A DNA stretch of 64,000 nucleotides from Ascaris suum (taxonomy: Eukaryota > Nematoda > Chromadorea > Rhabditida > Ascarididae): assembly GCA_013433145.1 (NCBI GenBank), contig CM024190.1, forward strand, positions 7,602,120 through 7,666,119, read 5' to 3'. The notes under the pieces are model-generated. The model worked only from the letters and a program-made list of their open reading frames with translations. It searched no databases and had not been told where the DNA came from. Shown here piece after piece: positions 13,601 through 26,600 of the stretch (positions are counted from its first letter, which is position 1; each line of letters starts with the position of its first letter). The translations under genes and the position numbers were made by a program.

Positions 13601-16236
13601 GTTGCATCATCCGGCAGAATAACCACGAAAGAAATAGTACTACAGCACAGGTGAGTACTTAAAACAACACTTACTAAGCTGCTGAATGAGCGCATCAGTT
13701 CGTTCGCGATCATCGCGCCTTTGGCGATCAGCTTCCTCGGCCTGTCGCTCCATTTGTATATTCAAATTCTCCAAATGAGTTTGCACTATTTCCAGCAATT
13801 CGCCTTCTTTTTCCGACCGTTGCGATACAGCACCATCCGCGTCTTTATCTCTTGAAGCGCCCCTTTGTTAAACATAACACCACCCATTGGGCGTATTAGA
13901 AATTTATAATATCTCCCCGATTTCTAACGATTCAAATAAGTTGCAAAAGAATGAGAAGCCTTCCCCAGAAAGATTAAAAGTTTTAAAAAAAACTTGACAA
14001 ATATCGAGGACCCTTTACTTCTCAAAAGCGATATGCATAAAATGTGTCAATAAAATGCCACCTCCACGCAATAAAGAATCAAGATTAATGGCGTTTGAAG
14101 CGATTTCACGTAAAGATTTCTCAAGCATTAAACATTATTCGTCTTAACATTCTTATGATATGATACATGTTGGATTTCACTATCATTCTTAGAGCATTAC
14201 ATTTTACTGAGGCAAAATAAAACCAATACTGGAACGTGATTCGAAAGTTCAATGTTCACTAGGTTTGAAATTTTCGTAAGATTTAAGAGAACGATTATGT
14301 TTATAATGGAAAAAATTATTACCACATAAATGAAAATGAATAATGACGATGGCTAAAATAAAAAGACGAAAACCTGTCACTACTGTTATTCGCTGCAACC
14401 ACAAGCAATTTTGACTGAGGACTCTCTTTAAGCGAATTATCCAATCGAACTGTTTCTAGATCAATCTCTAGACGAAGCAATGATCTTTGCGATAGTGCTA
14501 TTAAATTGGCGACAACACATGACTGCGGCACTTCTTCATCTTCCAAAGATGCATCTAAAATGACGGAAACTGAGTAAAGTTGAAATCCACTCTCTATAAT
14601 TGTTGATTTATTTTCAAAATAGTCCAGTTGAATGCAAACAATTTGTTCGCATTAGCTAATCATCAACGAGGCAAACAAAACATCACATCAAACACAATAC
14701 TACTCCACTCCGTTATTTATATTACGCGCTTCATCTACACAACTTTTGAATGAAAAATCAAGAACCATTCGAATCGTCCGCCTGTGGCCGTTTAATTTTT
14801 GCAGATAGAAATGCTTCAAAAACACTCCATTATGATTGTAACTAATATGCCGCTTCACTTTCAATTAAGGCTTCCTCTTCCCTATCCCACATCAACGTAT
14901 TTAATCATTCTTTACTTTAAAAAAAGTTGTAAGCATCCAGCATAGGGCCGAAGCTATGCGATACCTCAGAGAAGAAAGAAAAAAACAAGATATAACGACG
15001 TCAATATCAGGCCTATCTACCATACACTAGAGCAGACCAATACAGATTTTCTTAACAAATCGCAAGCAGAAAAACATGCTTTAATATACCTTGCATAATA
15101 GTATAGAATAATCAATTTAATAAATATAGAATAATCAATTAAGCTGGACAAGCTTACCACCAGAGAATGAACTGGGAGTGATTGAGCATGGCACAACGTT
15201 CACTAACGGATGACAGAATGTGATTTGCGTGCATGACATAAAATGTGGCACACCCCTTATATACGCAAGCTCAACACAATGAACGTTCTGAAATGATGAA
15301 TTAGAACATTTCCGATCCCTTATTTATATGATGCCGCAATCGCTGTATCCTATGTGTCGTGAAAGTTGACGATCCGGCAAGCTTTTCACCTACCTAATAC
15401 GCTTTCAGCGACGAACGTAAAATTCTTAGCGATGTTCTTCTACTATACTGTATTATATAGACTATACTACTAGAAAAACCTTTGCAAAGCTAGTTACGAT
15501 CTGGTAAGGGAGAAAGTAAGTTTGGTACGAGAGATGTGGAATATGAAATATACTTCGCTTATCGAAACCGAAAGAGGGACCCAAAAAATCGTAAAGCTTC
15601 GACAGCATGCAGCACTTTTCGAGATTCCACAGAATATGAAAAATTCAAAGGCAAATAAAATCGCGCGGCCAATATGACATCGATTTCCGGAAGCGATGCC
15701 CGTAAATGTTTGGATTCCGGATCTGAATTAAAAAATTTCATTGCGTTCGACAATAACGATTTTAAGTAGAAAAGAGTATGTAAACGAACAGAAAAGGCTT
15801 TTTTCGCGGTATTCACTCTTGCAATGCTAAAACATGTAATTCGAGGGCTAACTCACAGCAGCATCGTAATCGGCAAGAAATAAGAATCTAGCCGACGGGT
15901 CGATCGATACGGAGAATCGTGAAAGGCGATCCGCAGACTCGAATCTCAAATGCCCAATACAGCGCCAATTCTCGCTTTCATACAGATCCAACCTGCGGCC
16001 TCCATCATTTGCAGCGATCGCAAATTTCCAGAATTGCTCCCTAAAGTTTCGTCAAACTTAGCTAAACTTCAACAACGACAATTTATATTTGCAGTGAGCA
16101 TTCATTCTTTTCAGCCCCATTAGGATAACGCACCTTCCTGTTTTGTTCGGTGGAAGCTAAAGCTCCAGGTTGCCAAGCGAGCTAAATTTGTCAGAGTCGA
16201 ATTTTCAATTTTTAGCCACATAAATTATAAATCGTA

Positions 16237-16316
<80 letters not shown>

Positions 16317-19300
16317 GAAATTGTGAACACATATTGAAGAAAAAACAAAGAGAAGGAATCTGAAGAAGTACTAACGGCGTCTCTGAGTTGACGTCGATGT
16401 TGTCGAGGAAGATAAGGTCCTGGATGGGCCACGGTGAATGAGGTTGCCACTGATGGGCAAAGCGAGCAACAACCCCGTCTATGATGAAAAATGAAACACA
16501 TCCTGCGGATTGCGCTACTGCTACTGCCGTTGCATCCGGACTTATACATACCGTCCGTACCATCTACAAAACTGATCAAATAACAGTGGTACACATCTTT
16601 CAACATTCATTCATCCTTTATCTGCAAAAGTGCGCACAAATGACCAAAACTAGAAACAGACGGAAAAAGTGCCAAAGGTGATGACATAAAAGATTCTATT
16701 CGCATGAAAGGAGGCGGTGAAAAGGAGCGGAACGGTGATAGAACCTGTCATCGGTTACAAATCCCACGTTAATTTTTCATGCGTATTCCGATCCCTACAA
16801 CTATCTCCTTTCGAAATTAATGAAACAGTCTAATAGTTTTTGCAGTAACTCAAGCTGAAGTGTATCTTAAACCCATTAAATTTTCAACATTGGCTAGTTT
16901 GATGAGTCCGTTGCTGAAGATATGTTTACAGACACAACGCAGCCACAACGTGCTTTGCGAACGCTAATTTGTAAAAACCTTTCAACGGATCTGAATATTA
17001 TAAGGATATTTTTTACCACCTTGTATAAACCCTTTTCAACAAGCCAAGACAACTTTCACAAGTTCGCAATTGTAACGAGAAGAAAATTTAATACTGACCG
17101 AATTAATGTTCTCGCTTGGTATTCTGATAAGTGCATCCGAAACGTCGGATAATTTTTCAATTGAAACCTCTTCGCCTTCAATTTCCGCTTTCACCGTACT
17201 CACTGTTATTAGGTCGACAGTATCACCCTATAATAAACATCAACATTGCTTCATTTTATGAAATAAGCTTCTATTAGTATTTGTATGTGCCGATCTATTG
17301 GCGATATGGATAACATGTTAATGGAAACGTTTTTGTCGATCACCTTAACCTTTCAGCGAGATTTCACAGGTGTATAAGAATGATATGGCGTAGGAGGTAA
17401 GCGTGTTTTGGATTATATATCTTCAAGGATCCTTTTTTTTCGTCACTTATCCATATATGACCAGAATGCAAACATTTTACTATTTAAGAGATGCCTTTCG
17501 AGAACTCTTACTTTCGAGTCTAAGTTAAACAATTCTTGGCAACGACTATAATCGCTTTGTCCATACAAATATTAGTAACGAAACCCTTACCGACTGGGAA
17601 TAAATCCATCCAATTTTCTACTACCCAATTAAAACTGGCCAAGATACTTGAAAATCTTTGTTCTTTCTTCCACTTCTCCCTTCAAAACATGCAAAAATCA
17701 ATGAAAGCGCAATAGGTAGCAAAGATCAAAGACTCACAAAATGGACGGCGCAGGTGGTGATCTACTTGCACCACCTGGAAATCATACATGTGATACAAGT
17801 AGATGGCACTAGGTGGCACATACAGAATGTAAAAGAGAAATAGTTTCGTGCGGTTACTCTATGAAGAATTTTGTCATGACGGCTTTTGGTCGTTTATATA
17901 TTAGAGGTAAAAGAAAGAGAGTCGAATGCAACAGTCATGACCTTAATCGTCCCCGCCCCATTTTAGATGGTTATATCAGTTCAAAATGGAGGCCGTGCGA
18001 CCTCAAGAAAGATAATTTATATAACAGAAATGATGGAAAAAACAGCCGTCGAAATGACCCAAATATTTAAACTCCCCTTTAACATTAAAATCTTTCAATG
18101 AAATCTTCGTAAACCTAGTAGAAAATAATCATTAAACGCACAAAATAAACTGCAAGCATATGGACGATCTCATGCGGATCCTCTGTATCCGGGATGTATG
18201 GACACCATGAAATACGAGGTGGTCCACACGATCCTACTGCGTTCTCTGCTCGCATAACGTTCACATATTTCGTACTGCAAAGCAATTTAAGCGCTTTTGC
18301 TATCATTGGTAAATGTGACAGTTGAAGAGTCCTTTTTTAAAGAAAACATTTACAGCAGCGAAATAATCTTAACTCATAGTTGTGCCGACCTGAGATTCCC
18401 TTATCGCCGAAAATTGAACAATTTAGACATATTTTTCATAAACGATATGATTTGTAATATTTTCTGCAAAATATTATAAGTTTAAAAAAAAAAAAGAAAA
18501 CAATAAGCAAATAAAAATATTGCTTAATAATGAAGTGTTCTTTGTACGAAATTGTTTTATGAAATCCTATATATTTCCAACTATTGTGTTGAAAAGTCTA
18601 ATGATATCAACGCAATAGTTTAATGAGAACTGATTATTTTTTTTTTCTCCTCAAGCAAGAAAAGAGAAAGAAACACACACGACGCAGTTTTCATCAACGT
18701 GATAAACATAGAGATTCGCATTTGAATCGAGAACAGCGAGAAGAGGTGCGTGTGGTGCCCATTGAAGATCGGCTGTCGGATGTTTAAAACCCTAAATTCG
18801 TCATCGTAAAATCACGCATCAATATGCGAGAAAAACATCGGCACTTGCATACGATGATGACGAGTGATCGGTGGAATGATCAATCGAAAGGAAGTACACA
18901 AAAACATTGAATAATTCAATCCTGAGAAAGCAAAATTGCTTGTTGTCATATCATCGCTGCCGAACGCCCGCACGGTCATCATATATAACGTAAAGCGTAA
19001 TAACCCATATAATACAATCTGCTGGCATACTAGTAAGTAACCAATTCAGCCACCTGTCTCTCTAACGTGAAAAAATAAGCCGTTTAACCAACGAAATTTG
19101 TGGTCTTTAGCTGATGAACTTTATCGTGTAGCAAGCTTTTTTGGTAGGCGCGCCGGCCGTTCAATAATAGACTCTGAAATTTTTCGCAATGCTGCAAAAA
19201 TGAAACTGCTATCTCATTCTATTATTATCGACGACACTTTCTAACTTATATCACTGGATCAAATCTCAAGATATATGGTCGATCATTTACAGCAAACTCT

Positions 19301-20662
19301 CAAAAGTGGGGAGCACTGACCGCCTCATGAACGAAGGCATTTATTGGCTAACCTAGTAACATCAACTTTTATTAATGCTGTTTAGTCGCAATAAAATTTA
19401 CGAGGTTTTGAAGTTTTCAGCAGTTAAAAGCTTTTGAGGAAAGTTTCGTCCCTAGCATTATCTGATGTTGGGAGTTTCAGCAAAGGATCGGCATTTAAAA
19501 AGGCTGCAAAGCCGTCGGCCGGGGGAAAGGAAAGAGGTAAAGAGATGATTTTTTGGAAACCGAGCCCAAATTCGGTCTGAATATCGATCCCACACACTTG
19601 GTTCGAACCGATGCAGCGGATCTCGAATGGTAATATGCAGACAGATGGACACACACAGCTTCCAAACTATACGATTTCTACCAAGCAAAAAATTGGGGGC
19701 AGAAACTAGAAGTAAAAGCAAAATGGATGACACATTCCTGAAGGCTCACTTGCGTATAAAGTAAGCGTATGACGCACAAAAACCTCAAAAGTCAAACAAA
19801 TACGTTCGAAGATGAGGAAAGCGAGATGTTGGGAGGGAGGTGGGGGGTGGGGAGGGGGTGGGAGGGGGGAGGAAGGCAGGAGATGTGTTTATTGCGGGTA
19901 TTAGCAAACTTCTATTGAAAAAAGCAACAAAATAAGAAAGATACTTTGATTAGATGCCTGTTTCGTGTTTCCTTCTCGAGCACTCTGACTGCCTCACCAG
20001 TACTGTCATTGAAGAGACGATAGGCAATGAGATTCTGATGGACGGCCAATATTCGTCCATTGTACGTCTCTTCAGAAGCCCATTTATAGTCAGAGAGGAC
20101 ATGAGTGTGCACTCTTGAAGAGTCTCTTTCTCGTGTTGCCAACTCCTCGCTTGATTCGATACTCAGCACAACGTTCTTACCAGCCGCAAAACGTACCACA
20201 TTTTCAGATCCATTCAGTACGCTGTAAAATAGGTTCAGACCATTCACAGAATACCATACAATTATGAGGTGCAAAGTAAGAATACAGACCGAATTAAAAG
20301 GACAAGGTTACTATTTCCATTGCTTCTAACAGGCATAAAAGCAAAAAAATACTTAAGGAACTTGATCAGTTCTAAAACAACAGATTTTTGAAGCGATAGG
20401 TGCGGTGTCCTCTCTCTGAAGTGCTGTTTTCTGAATCATTAACATTTATCAACTCAAAAAAATCCGTTCTGGGAGGGTATTTTGTCTAAGGAAGGCTGTT
20501 CTACTGAAGGGTGAGGGGGTGTTATGCGGTATTCCAGCTGAAAATATTAACAAAAACGAAAACTTCATTCTCTAAGACAACTAAAATGAAATACACTTAC
20601 TATTTTTCGACGACGGATGAGACCACAAGTTCGTCAAGTGGGATGAACAGTTGATCAGTCAT
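10608..20662 (-). CDS. EDC4: EDC4 / Ge-1 enhancer of mRNA decapping, 771 aa, complete
   Basis: P-body scaffold that links DCP1-DCP2 and promotes 5' decapping. Exons: 20601-20662, 19945-20221, 18679-18791, 18142-18274, 17099-17227, 16376-16563, 15857-16040, 15158-15287, 14374-14554, 13675-13862, 13201-13349, 12186-12209, 11852-12130, 11214-11374, 10608-10725; phases join to 771 aa plus TGA. A WD40-type N-terminal region (about residues 70-400) carries GRILAVHQNLIAYR, DLQWAPHAPLLAVLDSNANL, ISWCPYIPDTEDP, HQWQPHSPWPIQDLIFLDN and EQFWKFAIAANDGGRRLDLY. A charged coiled coil spans about 470-580. The C-terminal Ge-1 domain carries VPALDTLCSNLFQQLNESF, ALTRKDLSALMFVCNNVDP and TDLKFRYIEN. Human EDC4 is about 1400 aa; the long Ser-rich linker is nearly absent here. 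Least sure: the 24-nt exon at 12186, the donor at 13201, the acceptor at 13862 (13850 possible) and extra codons upstream of the ATG. The intron between 15857 and 16376 holds an AT microsatellite. Confidence 0.95.
12287..12450. repeat. Short direct repeat with C-run and 18-G homopolymer
   Basis: TGTGCACCTTGGTC occurs near 12287 and again near 12325, the second copy followed by a run of about 10 C. An 18-base G run follows at about 12428-12445. All lie in the EDC4 intron between 12209 and 13201. Possible G-quadruplex or replication-slippage site. Confidence 0.8.
16243..16314. repeat. (AT)n microsatellite in EDC4 intron
   Basis: About 36 uninterrupted AT units in the intron between the exons at 15857-16040 and 16376-16563. 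They produce spurious Tyr-Ile repeat frames on the minus strand. Confidence 0.97.
17751..17807. repeat. Nested, overlapping inverted repeats in EDC4 intron
   Basis: CAGGTGGTG at 17751-17759 is perfectly complementary to CACCACCTG at 17769-17777, with 9 nt between. That spacer, ATCTACTTG at 17760-17768, is itself perfectly complementary to CAAGTAGAT at 17796-17804. The two 9-bp stems interleave, so an RNA could form either stem or a pseudoknot. The element lies in the intron between 17227 and 18142. Confidence 0.85.
19830..19880 (+). repeat. G-rich tract (G-quadruplex candidate)
   Basis: Successive G runs of 3 to 6 separated by single A or T bases lie on the plus strand, in the EDC4 intron between 18791 and 19945. 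The pre-mRNA is therefore C-rich here, and any G-quadruplex would form on the non-coding (template) DNA strand. Confidence 0.75.
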
Positions 20663-23600
20663 ATCGTCGATTGCAAGCTCGATTTTAGCGAGTTCAGTTT
20701 GGTCGTCAGCTCAGGTTATTAGTATTAAGTGGATTAGTTAGTCAATGAGCCACGATCACTGCACCCTTCCCAACTGAAGTAATTTTTTTATCACATTTGT
20801 GAGCATAATTACTAACTCCTAGTTAAATAATAATTGATGCGTGGTTCACGTTATGGAGTAATGAAGTTTTAAGTATAGGTGAGTGATGAAGCCCTTTGTT
20901 TCGTATTAAAAGATGGCTGAGATTATAAAGGTGAAATTGGCGACCAGTAGCATCGCAACAAGCTAAAAATTCTAAACTATTGATTGCAGCAATTCAATTT
21001 CTTCTTCACTTTCTCAAACAGCACCTTCGACTAAGCGACAGCATTCCTAGAGAGTCCGATACACTAAAGTATAGTCCATTAGTCTGAGAGCCTTCTTAAC
21101 CCCAGAGGTCTTGATGGTCATTACGATGTCTTCCACTGATGACATGCACCAAGAAAAAAAAAAATAACAGGCTACATGCGGGAAGGAGGAGGAGTGAGGC
21201 AAAACATACGTGAATCACCGAAGTGGGTTGTCTGCAGAAATGTCATAGCTGCAAAAAAATTTTTTTCGAAGGCAGAAAAATGGTTATTAGATTCTAAGGA
21301 CTGTGACCTTATAGGCATTAAACAAGGAATTGGTACTGCCGTATGCAAGTATAAGAATTCTGGAAGGAACATCCTTGAAATAACATCAATTTTCCGCTAA
21401 AGCGATAATCCGATACCGCATGGTGCACAACATGTCGTGTCTTCGCCCATCTGATGTGAACTTCTTTTGATAAATACGCTTCAGCATCAACAACTCATCA
21501 CAACGTTTGGCATCCGAGAAAAGACCTCACATAGACATGCGAAGGAAGCGAAGCTAGTAAACATCACTTTGCCCTCATTGTTTTCGTAAAATGGAGAATT
21601 TCCTCCACTGATACATGATACCATGACAGGATAAAATTGCATATGCGTCGACTTGAACATTGTTGCATAGTGCCATCCCATATTAGACTACATTAACATG
21701 ATTTCATGTCTTAAGGTTCTGAAGTTGGACATACCGGATAGGTAAATGCATATACGCGTACACCTATAAAACATGCATAGACGTGACCTGTTGTCATAAC
21801 GTGCTTTACAAATGCGAATTTGCATAGGGGGCGTACAGAATGCAATATCGACGACACCAGAGACAAATACCGCGGTTAAAACAAATAAAATGAGGCGAGA
21901 AAAAAAATTTAATTTCGTGAAACTAGCCTAAAGCAATCTTTTACGGATCGCATACAATTCAGCCGATCCTATAATGCATCACTGAACGAATATAAACAAT
22001 AACGTGAAGAATAAGCCTAGATTACCATCATTGCACTTTATTGATAGTACCAACGTTCTGGTAATGAATAACAACAACGGGATATACCATATGCTAATAT
22101 GAACAGAAGTTGCGTGTTTTCACGAATAAGAGAATTCCCTCCTCATTACTTATGAATAACTCAAAAAACATTGTCATCACATCAGTGTGGTATCATTTCA
22201 ATACCTATAAGAAACAAACGAACAGAGATGCAAAAACACTTGCAAATGGAATAAGAGCACATCGACTTCCACAGGCAAAAAAATAGTGCGATAACACAAA
22301 GATGGATTATCATCGCAAATGCAAGCGCATAAATACAATCATTTGTCGACTAGTTGAATACAATAGATTAGATTATTCATTTGTCGACTTCTCAAAAACG
22401 ATTTGACGATAAATTTGCTAGAAGACAAGAATTTTACAATTGTTGCAGGTGAATAGCTAGAATTTCTAAATTTCGGGAGAAGCGGATAGGCGGTACAAAG
22501 AAGACTAGGACTTGAAGGAAGACATGATAAAGTGTCTGTGGTTTCGAGGGGGAGAATCACTGTTGAAATTTTTGATACCGATAGACGATGTGCTTTGTCG
22601 CGACGAACCTCAGCACAGAACGAAACACGCTACTCAACATTTCAGGTATGATGCGTCATCTGGAGATTTGTCTGATATCAGTATCGTCCATCGATATCGA
22701 TACCTTGATCTACCCCACTATTTGCCTCATATGAGAGCTGTCACACCTTTCAACAGCTGTCAGATTCTAGTGTTCGAAGTTCATCAGCATCTCCCTCGCT
22801 TCTCCCAGCAGGCGTCCCGCATAAAAACGACTCACGGATTTTTACACGCGAGGATTCTTTCGCGGGGCCTTCAGTGAAGAATTCATTGGAACCAAACGCA
22901 CGTCCAACGAGGCACCCGCTGGGTTTTCAAATCTCTGTGAGGGATGTTAGTAGAGTGGATCTTGTCTTCGCGAGCTATTCTCCATACAATCACGAGAACG
23001 TGAAGGAACTTCTCCATGCAGTGTCCTTAAATAAAGTACACTGAATGGAAACATGTTGTCAGAGAAACAACTGTTTGTTCCAAAAGAAGATGTCCTGATA
23101 TAATGGATGTATTCTGAAAGCATAACGGAAAACACGAGAGGCTGGAACTAGAGGAGCTCAACATCAATGTTCCAAAAAAAAAATTCCCCCTTATGTAGTC
23201 AAATAATGCATCAGGGTTTGATGGAATTACAAATAAACACTGAAGTTGCAAAAAGATCAGGCGATGCCAGAGCTGTACTCTCTTCTTTGCCGGCTCATTT
23301 CAACGGGAAAATACTTAGGAATTGAACCTAGCACCTTACAAACAAAGACAACGGCCATTCGAAAGAGCGACAAAGTACAGGCCTATATCGTTACTATTCT
23401 GGGAAAAGACCACGCTTATAGTTCAGTGATACGTGTTTTTCTGTGTTCCATTATATTCGCGTATATTTCCCTGCTTCGCATGCTGAGAAACAACCAATTT
23501 GATATTGGTATGCATTCGAAATGATCCTTCGACAGGATTCCGACCCGGTTCGGCTACGATGTTCGATACGCTTGAATGACTTGCTGACATAGCGCAAGGG

Positions 23601-26600
23601 ATAGCAGTAGATCTATAACTGAACCGCATGTCGGATTCGTTCGAACTTCGTTTTGAGCTAACAATTCCTTGTTTCAATGTGCTCTTTGCGATTCTTATTC
23701 CAGAAGTCGGCTAGTCGCGGAGTTAGATCTCCTCCACTTCGCCTAACTTCTTGTAACGGTTGGCGGCAGTCTGCAGGGACAAATACTACCACAGTTAGAA
23801 ATCCCATAGCAACTAATTGAGCCATACACGCCAATATGTTTAACGCAAACACGCCTTCTGTACGTTAGCAGCAACTCTGCTGTATTGAACGAATTGCGTT
23901 CCAACGCAATGGCACGCCAAGACATATGAAGACGGTCTAGCACTCAGTGTTTTCCAACCTTCCAGTCTCCGCGGGGAAGGCGCACAACTAAAACTGCAGA
24001 ACATTCTATTTTGACAGCATTGTCTGCGGAAGGTTTTTGCACGTATATACAGAACAATTTGCCAATAAGCAACGCAGCGCTCCAGCTGAAGCTTACAATA
24101 GACCTAAAATGTCAAAAAAGCGACGACATTTTCGGAAACACAATGCAAAACTGCGAGACCCCCTTTCGGGGGCTCCGCCGATACAAAAGGCTTCTGGCCA
24201 TCGCTGGGGATGTAACTCATAACATCATATAACGGAAGAACCCCTCTGCGGTCACCTTGTGAGTGATTCCGATTGGGCTCTTGCCCACTGGGGCCTACTT
24301 CCTTGCCCAATGTTAGACTAGTTCGTACGCCATTTCGAGCGTATAATGTGTTACTTCATGCATTTGCAGCATTTCTTCATTTCGTTTTATCCTATTGCTT
24401 GTTGTTGCTTCCACCTGAAATTGAATATAAGTTGCCGATCATCTACGTAGATAAATACTTTCCTTGTAAACAGCATTCTTCCGAGGCCGGAACGGTAAAA
24501 GATATGCAATATTTGGAGGGGAAATATCGGCAGCGGTAGTGATGGACTTGGATGGGGTATTGTGTGGCTTATGCAACTTTCCGCTCGAGGTACCTGCCTC
24601 GTTCCTTCCACTCTAATGAGGATTCTAGATGACTGAAATGATTCCCGATCTCTGTTGAGGCCATTCTCGTTTTTTCGCTATTGGCTGTCTTCAGATATGA
24701 TTTCAACACTACCGTAAAACTTGGTATTCGTTCAAGATATCTTTTTCCCGCACATTCCTTATTTTTTCTCAGGATTGATACTAGTGGTGAGAAGAGGGCG
24801 GATGGGAGAAGAGAACTAGTATCAGTCGTTGTTACCTAAATTATGCACGAGTTCAGCAGTTACTTAGCTCTACTTTCTACTTCATTAGTTCAGTTAAATA
24901 TGCAGCATCGATACCCCTTAAATGTACTGTTGCAACTAGTCTAACTGCGTTTTCAGTATCTTTAGTCAAAATATGTGAAATTGTGCGCTAGATTTGCCAC
25001 CTGAAATCGAGGCAAAAGCTTACGTGCAACAACTGCATCTTCCAGTTTTTCATTAAGTAATGAGGCAAAGGAACCTGACCGTTCACTCCGATGGACATAG
25101 CTTACAACTGTGTGTGGTCTTCACTCCCTAGTGGTTGCCCACATCTACTCGTCGCGCATACAGTAGCAGCATGCAGCGACCATTGGACACTTATATATCA
25201 TGCAGCATCCAGCTAGCAATTTGCCACAGCAGTGTCTTGTTAAGCTTGAGGCTAATCACTACTCGCCTTTGTGGTGGTAAAAATGATGCTGTTCGCCTTG
25301 GCGGTTGCAAACTCTTTCAGATGGTAGTTCCATTATAACTTAAAGAGCATTTATGAAGTGGCCAGAATAGTTAAGCAATGAATAGGACGCAAACGACACT
25401 TCTCGACACCAAATCCAGCAAACTGTTGGTGCTGAGCGAATACTGGCTCAAAGAAGGTGCGCAGTCCAATCTTGGCTGAGATGGCTTATTTAAAGTGAAA
25501 GAGGGGCAAACAAACGAAACCAAGAGGATAAAAGGGAAGGTCGAAAGGTTTGGCGTAATGTGAAGAAGTGATATACCACAAAAAGACTTATTGCTAAGAT
25601 TTGCTGCCGAGAACGGAATCAATTACCGAACTCCTAATGACCACACGCTCGGCCGTAGCGCAAGCGTTTCGATTTCACAGCATCAAGAAATGTGCTAATG
25701 CTTATATGTTATCTTTCATTTAATTGCTGAAATAAACAACCAACTGCTTGTCCTCTGCACATTTGTTTAATATTCTATTTCAGTGAGAGCCCTTATTTCC
25801 CATTCGGTAACGGCCCTCATCGTTGCCATTTCATTTTACTGCGTACCCTAATTGTCTTCAACTAGTTATTCATTTGCCTTTTTTATTGGCATTAAATTAC
25901 ATGAAGTGTTGAAATTTCGGTTATATTTTTGGGAATCAAAAAATGCCGCTAGGACGGCTCTTTCCGCTGCGATGGGAATTCGGTTTTCACCGAATGCTTT
26001 CGGTCAGTAAGCACGGACATCTTTGAAATGTATTCTCTCCAGCCGAGTTCCGGTTGCAGACCAGCTTCTTTGGTCATTCGCAGGCCGAATGATATTTCAA
26101 GCTGGTTAGGACAACTAATTCGAGTTTAGGTGTGCATGCATGTTTGCGCTGTGCTTGTGCATGTCGGTACGTTCCTTATGCCTAGGGAGTTGGCCAGCAC
26201 GTCACAGCGTCCCAAACTTGGCGAGAAAGGACACCTTTGAGGGCGTCAACGCGCTTTACGTCCTCATCAGGCATTGCGGTACGTGTTGTGTGCAAGATCT
26301 GGTGATTTATGTTCCTTCTCTTCCGATAATTAACGGAGCCTTCTGAGTTGATCAACGGAAAACTTCCATCATCCCGAGCAGAATTCCATACATCCAGAGG
26401 TCCCCTGAATAGAGAGTACTCTCAATGCAGATATCTCCAGGATGCTCATTTGCAGCAAAAGCGACAATCCACAAGAAGGTCGTGGCTTCTTCTTCATGCA
26501 CCGAATCCAGCAACCCATCGTATCCGCCGCAAACACGTCTTTTCGATGTAAGCCTAACAAGTATATTAAACCACCTTCATTCATACGCAGTTATACGCCA

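Noticed and set aside
16205..16606. Minus frames with long Tyr-Ile repeats
   Set aside because: The repeats are translation of the AT microsatellite; only the EDC4 exon 16376-16563 is real.
19145..19165. GGCGCGCCGGCC run resembling a vector polylinker
   Set aside because: A single GC-rich word inside ordinary intron sequence with no vector context; most likely chance.
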